64,000 nt of DNA from Chrysoperla carnea (taxonomy: Eukaryota; Arthropoda; Insecta; Neuroptera; Chrysopidae): positions 54,383,172 to 54,447,171 of the forward strand of contig NC_058339.1 of NCBI RefSeq assembly GCF_905475395.1, in the 5' to 3' direction. The position numbers were made by a program, and so were the translations under genes. Below the pieces are notes generated by a model. That model did no database searches. It was given only the letters and a program-made list of their open reading frames with translations, and was not told where the DNA came from. Positions 50,401 through 61,350 of this stretch are shown here, one piece after another. Each line of letters begins with the position of its first letter. Position 1 is the stretch's first letter.

Positions 50401-53400
50401 TTACGTATCGGTAACCAATTGCATTGGAGAGCGTTTATTCTAAATACTAAAAAAATAAGTAAAAAAAAGTAAGGTCTAGGAATGCAAATGATAATTATTG
50501 CTGTTTTTGTTCTAGTTGGGTTTTGGAGCTTAAGAATCAACAAAAAAATTGCAATATCTAAACAAGTTATTTTTGAAAAAAAAACATAACTTAATCGTTT
50601 GAACATTTTTGTAAAATAATTGCATAATAAAATTCATTGTATAATAATTGGCAAATGAATAAAGAAATGGCCTTGACATTTATATAAATCTCAACGACAA
50701 TTGTCTACAATAGATTTTCACAAAACGTATAACAAATCTGAGAAAAATTAAATTTCGAGTCAGACAACTTATTTGTAAAAATGACCTTATATAAAAAAAT
50801 TACATAAAAAGTAAATTTTTTTTTTTATATTAAGTAATATTTTATAAATAAATTGTTAAGATAGCAGAATATAATAACGTTTTTGTTACTTTATTTGTCA
50901 CACTCACATGTTCTTGATAATCAACTGGAATTAGAAGGTGATTTCATTGATGTATGACTTTCAAGTAAACTACATACAAACATAAGTTTACCTACTTTCT
51001 ACAAAACTGGCAGAATTAAATAAATAAACATTATAATAATTTAATAAATAATTATGAATTATTACAATTAAATCTGTTGTCGTATATTAATTAACTTTTT
51101 TTTAAATAATTAAAAATTATGAACTTTTTTTTAAAGACTTTCTTAAACAATGTTTGTTACATTTTTATGGTAATCAGAATTAATGGTTTGGATAAAAAAA
51201 AGTTAAACTACAGTTTTTTAGATGTTTTTTTATGTAAAAATTATGTACATTAATTTTTGAATTATTAATCATCTAAAAATATTATACTTATGTAAAATGT
51301 TGTTCAATTTTTTATTCATATTATTTATAATTTTTTTAACCGACTTCAATAAAAAAGGAGGAGGTTATCAATTCGACTGTATTTTTGTATGTTTGTTACC
51401 TCAGAACTTTCGACTGAGTGAATCGATTTTGATTATTCATCTATTTGAAACCTGGTGTTTCCCGTGTGGTCCCATTTCAGTTTGGTCTAGTTTTGACAAC
51501 AATGTACCGATTTCGATGATTCTTTTTTTAGTGAAAAATTAATTAGTGTACTTCAGATTCACTAAAAATCACAAAATAAATAAAACTTCAAAAAAACAAA
51601 AACAAAACCGACTTCAAAAGAAAAACTTTGCCAAAACAAATTAATATGCACTAAAAAGTAAAAAAATAACGATAATATAATGTAGTTAAAAATTATTGTT
51701 ATTTTTGGAGTCGGTATAAGCCAAGCTAAAGTAGCAAACTGTTCTGTCAGAGTTGTTTCCTTGGCTGACACCGACTATAACTATAACTTCCGAAAATAAC
51801 TATAAATTTTAACATTATACATATTATCGTTATTTTTTTACTTTTTAGTGCATATTAATTTGTTTTAGAAAAGTTTTTCTTTTGAAGTAGGTTTTGTTTT
51901 TGTTAAACGTTTTTTTATAATAAAAAAAGTATAAAAGACATTCACTTTATTGAAATCAATCATATTTTTAAACGAATTCTTGAATAATAATATGTTTTGA
52001 CAGTGAAATTTTGAAAAGTGAATTAATTTAGCATGTTAACTTATGCAATAAATATACTATTTTGAAATAAAATTCAATTAAGGAGTAAAATAAAACCGAA
52101 CATAATTTGATTATCTAATTACATATTTCATGAAATGGATTATCGCGGTGTTTTTTGAGAAAAAGGGCATGAAATAAGTCAATTATCAATTGCTACGTTT
52201 TGGACGATAAAGTCGTACGGCAAAAAATGAAACAAAAGCACCTTATATTTAAAACTCAATTTTTCCTCAAAACATGGGGTGTTAGTAGTCTTGAAATCGC
52301 TCAGTTTGTTTACCGGGCACAGAATCAGCAGTCAACAAGATAATTTTACATATTTATCTAATTTCCGAGCGTTAAGTTGTTGGTAAAACGAAGTTAAGAA
52401 TTTACGCAGTTACTTAGCGTTTTGGACAACAATTTAATGCTTTAATAAAGTAACAACTAACAATTTATCTTAAGAACACACCTATGGAATCAGCGACCCG
52501 GCAAGAAATTTAAGAAAATATTATATAAGTTTGCTGAATTTAGAATAGCCTTAATCGTCTTTTAGCTAATACTTGTTGTGGGGGCAGTTGAGAAAATCTT
52601 GTTAAGTTGTAAACCCAAACTGATTAAATCTAACAATAAGAGGAATAATAGGATCAAATTAACAGATATTGAAAGATAAAAACGAGGTCACTAGAAATTT
52701 GCAAAATTATTTTGTAAACCGAAATTCGATATCCAATATTAAATTTACAATATAAATTTAATCATGCGTAGCAGCCACATAGAACCGCAAAGTCTTAGGG
52801 GGTATGCATACACAAAGAAATGTATGGCTTTTTTGATTTCAAAGGCACAATTTTCGCTACCAAATAAAGCCCTTAACAGTTTTATTGGTAAAAAGTTTCA
52901 AACTTCATGAATTGCTCAAATTAACTTGAAATTACAGAGAAAACATGTGCTCTTTTTGTGCTTTCTGATTTGTGAAACCTTATTGAAAAAGAAAAATTTA
53001 ATGTATCAAAATCTAGCAGACAAATTATATATTTACTTTTAATTATATTTGAACACAAAATATCTATAATAAAATTTGAACGGTGTTCTTATTTTAGAAC
53101 ACAAAAATGCACTAATTTTATAAATAGTATCCAGGTCAATTGAAACGAATTTTTAAAAAAACATATTATTTTGACTAAATTTTTATAGACCAGGAATAAA
53201 TATTTATATTACCAGAGTTAGAATAATAATAATGAAATAAAAATTTATTTAAAACAAAAATTTCGGAATGAATTTTTCGGGTTAAATATTTAGATGGAAA
53301 TATCTGTTTTATAAATTAAAATTAAGAAAAACTCGAGGCAGTCGGTATATCGAAAAATATTTTTAAGCAAAAATATTTTTTTAGAATGAAGAAGGAAGAA

Positions 53401-55340
53401 TAGAAAATACATTGATGGTTCTGGAATGAAGATAATTATTTACACGTGTCAACGAAGGATTCCTTCTTTGAATCGAAGAATAATTGTGGAATTTCCCTAA
53501 ATTTTTATGTGTATGTATAATTCGTAGCCATAACACATCGAAATTTCATAACACATGCTTTATCAATTTCCATGATTTATCCTTCATTTTCAAGTTTGTG
53601 CTGATTAAGGACGAAAAATATACTCACGGTCTAAAAATGTACCCTATAGGAAAAAGAAGGCTAGAGAAATAATATTAAGATTTTTAACTTTGTTTAGTAT
53701 GTAATTTGTATATCATATCTGTAATAAAATTGCCTAAACTGATATTTTGTATCACTTATATACTATTTCTCTAGCCTGTTTTTAGCCACGTGTGAAGCTA
53801 TTTAAAATTATAGATATTACATGAAGGTTGAGTTTTTGCTTTAAAAAGAATTACATCTCAGTTAATTTTGTGAGAATGGGCTTTAAAGTAGCAAATTTTA
53901 AATGTTAGGAACTGGGCAGTTAGCGTTTAATTCCCAGCAGAAGCAGTTCTAATATTAGAATAAATTACCGCAACATGACATAATAAGAACGTAACAGGAC
54001 GAATGTTTGTAGAAATTTTGTACAATTTACTTTCATAAATTCTAGGCGAAGGTAGATACAGTTTCCATCAAAAACCGGGTGTAACCGTACAAAACCTCTC
54101 AACTTTTAGATTTCATAACTTCCTTTTTCTTCAACAATTGCAAGAATAAGTAATCGAAGCGCAAACCGTTATTGAAAATGGGTATGTATCAACTTTTTTC
54201 GATAAGCATTAGAGTACAATCTCACTAATCCGGCACTATTAAAATTCAGAGAATGTCGGATTATTGGAGTGCTCGAGTTACTGAATTGTATTGAAAAATT
54301 GATAATAAATATCATCATTGCCATGAAATAATATTTTGTTAATTTTTTTTAAAATAAAATTCCATTGCCGGAAGGTGCCAGATTATTTGACGGATATATC
54401 GGTCCATTGGAGTGCCGGATTAGTGATATTGTACTTTCTTTGGAAAAATATAAAAATATGGATAAATATATTAACTCAAATATTATATTTTACTACAAAT
54501 GAAAAACCTGTAATTATTTTTAATGATTACTTCCGAGCTACAGTCGCTGAGAACTCTTAGTCACTTGGTGTAAGGAATTATCTTCGAAAATAAAACGCGT
54601 AAAATTTATTAAAAATTAATCATATTAAATCTTTAGATTCATGAACAAAATCGTTCACTTTCACTAACATTGTTTTTTATTTTAAATGAAGCATATTCAA
54701 CATCCACAAAGTAGCAGAAATATGATCACTCTCCCATACATTCATTTTTATTTATTTAAATTTTATCTTAATAAGCAGCACCTAAACTGGTTTTTTTTTC
54801 TGACGAAATAACATTATAGGCATAGATATAGACACCCCAAACCAAAAAATTAATACGTTTACACTTTCATAAAAAAAAAATATTTTTAATTGCTGTATCG
54901 TAAAAATTTAAACACGATTCCGATATTTTTTTTGCCAACAAGACAAACGCATCGTTTTTGCATAACGCATATTAAAAAGTATATACCGGAACTTTTTAAC
55001 AGCAATAAAATTTCAAAACAGAAAACATATGTGAAACAATAAAAAATATTTCAAATCTAAATAAAAATTTAGTTTATTTTATATAATTTATCATTAAATT
55101 ACTGATAAGAAATTTAATACGACCCTAAGTTAAAATTGGTCAACTAGATGGCGCTATCCAAAATAAATTACTCCATATGCCATATGGAGCTGTCTTATAA
55201 AATAAAATATTAAAAAAATAATTTTCATGAATTAAACTCGCGTTTATTAACGCCATAAAATTCAAAATCTTACCAGGTCCTCGTTCAGGTAAAGGTTCTG
55301 ACTGTGAATAAGAACGAGACAAGTTTTGTTTGCGTACCAT
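40622..55340 (-). CDS. Rtnl1: Reticulon-like protein, short isoform with distal first exon
   Basis: An alternative first coding exon at 55340-55274 encodes 22 residues ([18 protein letters not shown]...) and ends at a good donor (gtaagatt) in phase 1, the phase needed by the exon at 43238-43031. The product would be 214 residues: a short basic/serine-rich leader followed by the full reticulon domain and the KKEQ end. This matches the size and layout of short reticulon isoforms in other animals. The intron from 55273 to 43239 (12.0 kb) contains the other first exon, so the gene appears to use two promoters. Splicing is inferred from phase and gene order. Confidence 0.75.
41729..41937. mobile_element. 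Hairpin element with perfect 20-bp inner arms
   Basis: The inner arms ggcgtgttttgcgacagttg (41793-41812) and the exact reverse complement at 41845-41864 flank a 32-bp loop containing an att microsatellite. Outer arms (left about 41729-41770, with aaacggacaaac; right about 41895-41937, with gtttgtttttccgttt) are imperfect. It lies in the last reticulon intron (40677-42188). A palindromic MITE is the simplest reading. A transcribed hairpin is an alternative. Confidence 0.65.
46530..46740 (+). repeat. Dispersed repeat, copy 1 (GT-rich head)
   Basis: Starts with gtgtgtgtctgtctgtctgt, then cgtagcgcttaaacggatga, gtttgaaaggtaac, gcgagt and gattccgtacgcg blocks. The same ordered blocks appear at 49990-50185 with substitutions. 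No coding content; about 200 bp; class unknown. Confidence 0.7.
47185..47395 (-). repeat. Dispersed repeat, reversed copy of the 4.2-kb repeat core
   Basis: The reverse complement shares tcaagctg(g)aattttta, cgtaaatgagcaacatagg, caattgggtc and cccat-cttgtaaaccg blocks with 4240-4385, in order. It lies in the reticulon intron. This copy lacks the GC-rich part found near 4.95 kb. Confidence 0.75.
49690..49930 (+). repeat. tRNA-Leu-derived SINE candidate
   Basis: The head has a good pol III A box (tggccgagcggtctaaggc, from about 49702) and B box (ggttcgaattc, from about 49762), with a leucine-type long variable arm between them. The anticodon loop is 8 bases, the T stem has mismatches and the acceptor ends do not pair, so it is not a working tRNA. 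A tail of about 140 bp (containing gaagcaaccgactccaccca) follows and ends in an A-rich stretch (taaataaagatt). This head-body-tail build is that of a SINE. Only one copy is in the window. Confidence 0.6.
49990..50185 (+). repeat. Dispersed repeat, copy 2 (GT-rich head)
   Basis: Partner of 46530-46740 in the same orientation, with gtgtgtgtcttt, cgtaacgccttaacggatga, gtttgaaaggtaattt and gcgagtctagtgttccgtac blocks. It follows the SINE candidate by about 60 bp. Confidence 0.7.
51339..51535 (+). repeat. Insect-wide type repeat with accgacttcaa / ggaggaggtt head
   Basis: Begins aaccgacttcaa, then aaaggaggaggttatcaatt, cgactgtattttt, gttacctcagaact, gtgaatcgattttgat and gatttcgatgattctt. Repeats of this form are familiar from many insect genomes (recalled, not searched). 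Only one copy of the body is in the window, but its first bases reappear at the palindromic element beginning at 51595. Confidence 0.5.
51595..51904. mobile_element. Palindromic MITE-like element (310 bp)
   Basis: The left arm (51595 to about 51710) and right arm (about 51790-51904) are inverted copies with few differences. They share aacaaaaacaaaacc(g/t)actt ends, cttcaaaagaaaaactt, acaaattaatatgcact and aaaaaataacgataata. The loop of about 80 bp contains ccttggctgac. No transposase. The near-perfect arms point to a fairly young element. Target duplication is not clear. Confidence 0.75.
53652..53786. repeat. Short inverted repeat (about 22-bp arms)
   Basis: The block aaggctagagaaata near 53657 is mirrored by tatttctctagcct near 53763, with A-rich flanks also pairing. 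The spacer is about 90 bp of AT-rich sequence. It could be a small MITE or an RNA hairpin. Confidence 0.45.
54217..54431. mobile_element. pogo/Tigger-like MITE (215 bp) with TA duplication
   Basis: The ends caatctcactaatccggcac and the reverse complement of the right end (caatatcactaatccggcac) differ at one base over 20. TA lies immediately outside both ends (54215-54216 and 54432-54433). Length, TA target and the ccggc-containing termini fit non-autonomous pogo/Tigger (Tc1-mariner group) elements. No coding capacity. Confidence 0.8.
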
Positions 55341-55573
55341 CTTAACTTTTAAAAACACAAATAAAAAAAAAAAAAATAGTTTAAGTAAATCTACACAACT
55401 ACACTTAAGTCACTTAATTAAAGTAAATGTTTTTTTTTTCCACAATATTTAATTTTTTTTTATACTAAAAGGTCTTAGCAAGTGATGAATGATGGAATTA
55501 CTGAAATGTATCTCATGGAATTAAATTTGTTGTTATGTGTGTAAAGTATAATAAACACTCACACTACTACTTA

Positions 55574-55579
55574 GACTGA
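55574..55579 (-). promoter_or_regulatory. Possible initiator (TCAGTC) of the short reticulon isoform
   Basis: A minus-strand TCAGTC lies about 235 bases before the ATG at 55340, next to the only CpG-rich patch nearby (55585-55625). Both fit a promoter for the distal first exon. The evidence is motif-level only. Confidence 0.25.
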
Positions 55580-56056
55580 CAACTGGACGGCCGTGCGGGC
55601 ATTGATACCGTCGCCGTGGCACATACGTAACCACCAACATTTTACTACCTTACTCTTTTTGTTCCAACATATTGGAGATAGAGGTTTTATGTGTATATGT
55701 GATAATAAAATGCCATTGCGTTCATGCATCTTGTTATATTATTTTAAGTTGCTTATACTAAGTAACAACAATTTTTTAAAAACATATTTTAGTTTATTCA
55801 TAGTGAAAAATCACGGTAGCTTCAATTATTATCTTTAATTAACAGGAGTATGAAAATGTGAATAATCACACGACATCTATATACAGATACAATTATATCT
55901 GTAGCTTGAATTGATGTACAGGTGTCCAGTAGTGAGAGATCAACATACACCTGTCTAAGAAGGCTATTTCTTGGGAACAATAAAAATGGACGGAGTGTGC
56001 TGGGGTGCCTTGGAGAATTTTTCAAATGAGCCTTTGCTGTGGAGTCATAGGAAATA

Positions 56057-56591
56057 CAGTGTAACCTCGATATAACAAATCGGAAGGGAACAAGCAAATA
56101 TTCGTTTTATGAAGAAATTTGTTATAATTAGGTTAGGTTGGTCTAAAATTTGTTATAAAGAGATAATTAAAGATGTTTCGCTTTTCTGCGACTGACAAGG
56201 AATACCTTTTACGTTTCTGAGCCATTTCAACTTGAGTCTTTAATAATAGTGACGAGCAGCAGTACTTACAATGCTTTCCATGAAACAATGATTGTTTTAC
56301 GAAAAAAACGTGTCGGAACCTGTCGTGACATGAATCACATACTATGGGATTAAGTGTCATATATTGATGGGAACGTTTTCTAAAGGTTTTGGTTTGACAA
56401 AATTCGTTAATTAGAGACTTTAACACTTTTTTTTGATAGTTTAAATTCGTTATAAAAAGGTTGTTCGTAAAAAATGTTCGCAAACGGTATATTTTACATT
56501 GACTCTTATGGACAATTCAAGGGGATTCCGAAGAATTAGGTTAAATCGAGAAAGTCGTTATATTGAGGTACGCTAATTTAATGTTACACTG
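56057..56591 (-). mobile_element. Internally deleted pogo/Tigger-like element (535 bp)
   Basis: The termini cagtgtaac are inverted, with TA directly outside each (56055-56056 and 56592-56593). Left, the terminus continues cctcgatataac. Right, the matching cctcaatataacg follows after a 14-base insertion. cctcgatataac-type ends are characteristic of pogo/Tigger elements. The minus strand retains the start of the transposase (listed separately). Most of the transposase is missing, so the element is non-autonomous. Confidence 0.8.
56133..56225 (-). pseudogene. pogo-type transposase N-terminal fragment
   Basis: From the ATG at 56225 the minus strand reads MAQKRKRYSLSVAEKRNIF. This matches the basic start and S-L-x-x-(E/A)EK pattern of the CENP-B-like N-terminal helix-turn-helix in pogo/Tigger transposases. 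The frame ends about 30 codons later without the DDE catalytic domain. It sits between the terminal repeats of the truncated element. Confidence 0.65.
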
Positions 56592-56996
56592 TATATTGAG
56601 CAGTTAAACAGCATGTCCAAATTATAAATAAGACACCTACTTTAAGCAGGCCACATTTTGGGAACAGTAAAAATGGCCATGGAGGATGTCAGAATACTTT
56701 ATGGGCGCCTGGGAAAAATTTTCTGCTACTTATTTTAAACAATGCGTTCCGATTAAAACAACCACGTGTCAATTCAATGATTCTGTATACATATTGCTGA
56801 AATAAGCGATAATTACTCTAGATTTAAAATTTGTAATTTAAGGTGAAAGGTTAAAAAATTATAATTAAAAAAATAAATAAATAAGATTCAAGTTTTAAAA
56901 AAAATCTATTACTTTTATGAAGTACAGTCACAGATAATCCTTAGCTACACAGTAATTATTTATTTTTGATTATAAGTAATACTGATTGAGAAATAG

Positions 56997-57603
56997 CCAG
57001 TGGCGTAAAAGATGAAGTTGTAGCGGTCACAATGTATTTACTCTTTTGTTCAAAGGAATATTTTCCGTCAATGAAATGACGCTAAAAAGTCCAGAAAGAA
57101 CTATATTTCGTTTATTGTATCATCGCTAGATTTAGCGCTATGCCAAGGAAATCCGGCGCTATAGCGGCGGATTTTAGGTACAGCAAAATTTTAAAATTAT
57201 TTAATGTGGGCGAACAAGTTTTTGTTGGGGCTGCTAATCATTAACAAAAGGGAGCAACGTGGAGAACGCAGACAGAAAAGCAACTGGGGAAGCCTATATA
57301 AATATTATCATAGATAATACATGAGCAATCTAAGATATTTCGAAATAATTTTCGATTTTTGCCCCAATTTCCTAGATAAATTATTTGTATTATATAAATA
57401 CGTATTTCGACTACCAAGTAGTCATCATCAGGATGAATTATCTGATCACTGCACACAGAATACAATTTTTGACAGGAAATTAATTAATGTAAATTGATGC
57501 TTTTTGCTACTCTCGAAGTAAACGAATGTCTCGGTTCGAATTCTTCGATTTGATCGACGGTCATGCGGATGGCTATTCGATACTGAAAATTCTACGCCAC
57601 TGG
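56997..57603. mobile_element. hAT-like non-autonomous element candidate
   Basis: The ends ccagtggcgta(a) and the reverse complement of tacgccactgg form a short inverted repeat. cagtggcgta is a common terminus of insect hAT elements. The interior (607 bp in all) has no long open frame. The 8-bp flanks do not match convincingly, so either the duplication has decayed or this is a chance pairing. Confidence 0.4.
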
Positions 57604-58640
57604 TAAATATAACTTTGTTTATTAATACATAATAATCCTATGAGCGATAATTGATAATACCAACTGTTTGAACCCTACATTATCAATTAAATGGGGAAAA
57701 AAATAATACAATTTTCTGAAATAATGTATCAATATTTCCAGAGTGCTAAGAACGTAGAGTATTGTTTTGTGAATTTATTGATAGCTTCATTAACAAAAGA
57801 AATTAAATAAAAAAAAATTTCAAAGTTCAATATATCTCTTTAAAAATGAACAAATAAAAGCTGGTGATAAAATATTGTATTACGATAAATTATCAATTAT
57901 TTCAATAAAAACAAATTTTGAATTGTGTTTGATCGAGTTATTTTTGTAGAAAAATTTATTTTTGTTTAATTTAATCATATTTTTATTACTTTGCAAATAA
58001 AAATGGAAACGCAATGTTATTATTATAATTATATTTAGATTTTTATTATTTTCACAAATATTTTTATTGCTATATGCACTAATTTCTAGATTTTTAGTGT
58101 GTAATATGCAATTACCAATAATTTTACGTTATAATTCAATTTGAAATAATTTTTGAAAGAGATTTTAAATTTTAATGAAAATATTAATTTAGAAACGAAA
58201 TAAAGTAGCACGAGAAACACAGACTATAAGGAAAAAAATGTTGCGAAATGCAAATAATTTGCTCAAATTCACCATGCTTGGCTTAAATATTCACTGTTCG
58301 ATCAAGCATAACTGAGATGAATGGTTCAATTTTAGTTCGAAACTTTTTACAAATATAGATTAGATAATTTTTAATCTCTCACACCAGCACTGCTTTATGA
58401 TGTTGATTAACTGGCATGGCAGAAATGACTTTATTAAATTGCATATTTGAGTGACTATAAGGTTATATTGCGCCAAACTTTACACATTGCTTAGAGAAGG
58501 CCTAGGGCAATACAATGAATCTCAGGACAAGAGAGTATCACTTCTGACCGACCTCTTCAATCTAACAAATTAAAATGTCTCGGTTAAATGTCGAGAGCGC
58601 CCTGGAATCATTCATTCTAAAACATATATTCTAATAATTG

Positions 58641-58948
58641 CTGTGTCACAGTGGTGAGGAGAAGGAGACAATGTCTCATCTTCTCTGTCACTCCCAGCTC
58701 TTGTCATGAGGAGACTGCCCAGCTCTTGTCATGAGGAGATGGACTTACTTGAGCCAGCCGTTCTTTGACGACCTCTCCGACCTGGAGTCCGTCTACGTCA
58801 AAGCTCTCCTGCTGTTCTTAAACAGCTCCAAATGGTTCATGGAATAGTAATCGGGGATGGACTAAGCCTTCTTCGGTATCACAACGGACCCTATGGTCTA
58901 AGTGTGTCTCACCCCAGAACAGTCACTCTAACCTAACCTGCCTAACCT
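58641..58948 (+). mobile_element. 5'-truncated LINE 3' end with polymerase tail
   Basis: The frame from 58644 reads CHSGEEKETMSHLLCHS, a Cys/His motif typical of the tail after RNase H in insect LINE polymerases. A 25-bp unit (58693-58717) is then duplicated, shifting the frame. It continues ALVMRRW, FFDDLSDLESVYVKALL and KWFME before a stop. The 3' segment holds acggaccctatggtctaag and ends taacctaacctgcctaacct. The copy at 23942-24150 shares both the protein motif and the 3' segment. Truncated at the 5' side, as usual for LINE copies. Confidence 0.7.
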
Positions 58949-59189
58949 AAAAATAATTCGGCCACTCATAATTTCGAAAAATTGGTCAAAATAATATTGA
59001 TTTTTTTTAAATGGTGTCATCATCAAATTTAGACTTAGGAAGACATTACACTCCTCTTCTATTATTATCGCGAGGACTGAACTCATATTCAGTTGGATTA
59101 TGAATTATTTCAATTAGATTATCTATGCGATAGTGAAAGAATGTTTAAAAATTACATTTTATATAATCTATATTAATACAATTATTACA

Positions 59190-60085
59190 AATATAATCTA
59201 TATTAATACAATTTCAAAGAATATTAAAAATAATTTTGATTGTATTTAAGTGATGTCATCCTCACATTTATAGCTAGCAAAATTATTCCCCTTTTCTAGT
59301 ATATCGAGAATTGATTTTGTAAATGTAACGATAGTAATTGTGTTTCTATCGGAATGTATGCACATTTGCAAAGATGTCTCCAACACAAAGCTAAAAAATT
59401 ATTTGGCTTATTATATGGTCTAGGAATCGCTGACAAATGTTAGGTAAGTATATTGATAAAATACATTAAAAAACAACGGTTTAAAAAAATGCTTCCAATG
59501 ATCCTCAAAAAACTATTTGACCTATGGTCTTAAATCTTTGTGCAACTTGTTTAAAATAGTTAAAACCTGCCCCCAAACATCCAAAATTATTCAAAAAAAT
59601 AAATCAATTTAATAATGATAAAAATCCGTTTAGTTATACTCTTTAATACTTACATAATATTATGAAATATTTTTTTGTCGTAAATAATAAAGTTTCTCAA
59701 AAAAAGCGTAGCGCAGGAGCTGCGTTAGCTAAGCGAATTCTCTCAGAGATAGAAAAATTAACACATTTGTCTTAAAGAAATTTTTCCAAAATTCCGTCAT
59801 TAGTACAAATTCAATAACTCCATTTCCTTTAAAAAAGACTAGTTTTTGTCAAAAAACGGAAAGTGGGAACCAACGTGGAGCTTGAATTCACGACCGTGAA
59901 ATTAATTAAGAGTCTCATTGATATTCAGATGTATTGCTTCGATTATCTTTGAGAAAGTGGACGAATTGGTAATTTTAAAAATGACACTAATTGAATTATT
60001 GTGATAATCTAATCTACAAACAATTTCGAAGAATATTAAAAATAATTTTGATTGTATTAAAGTGATGTCATCTTATATTAAATGT
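59190..60085 (+). repeat. Pair of direct repeats about 0.8 kb apart
   Basis: The block aagaatattaaaaataattt followed by tgattgtatt(t)aagtgatgtcatc occurs at about 59216 and again at about 60031. A shorter tandem duplication of ataatctatattaatacaat lies just before the first copy (about 59163-59211). The intervening DNA has no supported gene. The pair could be the ends of an old element or a local duplication. Confidence 0.5.
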
Positions 60086-60914
60086 ATATAAATGATAACC
60101 TTCAAAATCCAATTACGGTACAACATAATTAATATCAGTGTGTCTATTTAAAAAATACATATCAAACACAAATACACGCTATGATGACAAGTATCCCCAT
60201 TGCAAATAAATTTTTAGTGTAATATATTACTAGATGAAATCATTTTCAAACACGTACTAATTTATATGTGAATTGAATAGAGACAGTCAGATAAATTTAT
60301 TCGTTGATTCGTATAATATATCTATTATCTGTGGCGCGCACCAATTGAGCAGGCAAAGTAATTTTGTTATTTTTAAACATTCAATAATATTATATGTATT
60401 TTAATTGTAAGTTTTGTTTGTTCGCCGTTACTGCTTTGAATAAAATTAATTCCGTTCAGTCATTAAGTTCCTCGAATCTTTTAACAATTTATCTAGAAAA
60501 TCGTATAATTAACTTAAATGAAGGTGCTCAAAAACGTCTTAACACTAGCTTCCTTGGAGTTGGATGTTAGTATTAATATGAAGGTTAATAGGCTTTCGTT
60601 CGCTAAGAATAAATCGGTTGGATAAAAGTTTCTAATGATTAATCATGATATGTAGATAACAAACCACAAAATTATTTTTAATAAAAAATAAGGATTATTA
60701 TGATTTTTAGAAAATAATTCTAGTAAAACTATGCATTCGGTCACGTGACAGCAAATCCAATCAGATGTATTTTGAAATTATTACGTCATGTCATTTGAAA
60801 CACTATGTAAACAATATTACAGGTTACTTGATCACAATTGCTTGTACATGCTTATAACAATGCACAAAAATGATTATTTGGTACGTCGTGATGTCATTCA
60901 AGACGCCATGACAC

Positions 60915-61350
60915 TCACAACAAATGCTTAAAATTGTCTAAAATACACATTTATATCGTTTTTAACTCAAATATTTGATCACCAAATCCATACGATAATC
61001 GTCAATTTTGTTGATGACAAAATTTTAGCTTAATAATGTGAATTTTTTTATAACGCGAGGTGTGGTGAAAAAAGTCATGAGATAAAAATTGTTTAAAATT
61101 GTGCAAAACATACGTATCATAAATACGTTAAAAATGAAATATTTGATAGAAAAACCACACAATAATCGTTAATTTTCACATAATATCAAATTTTCTCCAA
61201 AATTAAGTTTTGTTTTAATAACTTGTATCTCAAAAACGGTGAATATTTTTGGAAAAAACATCACGAGACAAAAAAATGCTTAGAATAGCCCAAAGTATAA
61301 AGTGTAATGATTGTCTTCTCAAATTTTATGGTTTCAGCAGAATTAGCTTG
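60915..61350 (+). repeat. Decayed tandem repeat, about three units of 165-190 bp
   Basis: Unit starts are marked by (t)gcttaaaattgtctaaaat (about 60925), ttgtttaaaattgtgcaaaa (about 61089) and tgcttagaatagcccaaagt (about 61277). Each of the first two is followed in order by aatatttgat, then (a)cacaataatcgt(t)aatttt-like blocks and a ttttgacgaaa-like stretch. Identity is low, so this is an old array or satellite remnant. Confidence 0.5.

Larger units (their letters stand above)
44495..55273. other. Upstream part of reticulon intron 1, repeat-rich
   Basis: Forms most of the 12-kb intron of the short isoform and contains the upstream region of the long isoform. It holds the dispersed repeats at 46530, 47190, 49990 and 51340, a SINE candidate at 49690, a palindromic element at 51595, a short inverted repeat at 53652 and a pogo-like element at 54217. 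No other gene is supported. The minus-strand open frame at 50211-50606 has no motifs and a random-looking composition. Confidence 0.6.

Noticed and set aside
50211-50606. 131-codon minus-strand open frame
   Set aside because: No recognisable motif and hydrophobic/basic composition typical of translated AT-rich DNA; no flanking splice evidence.
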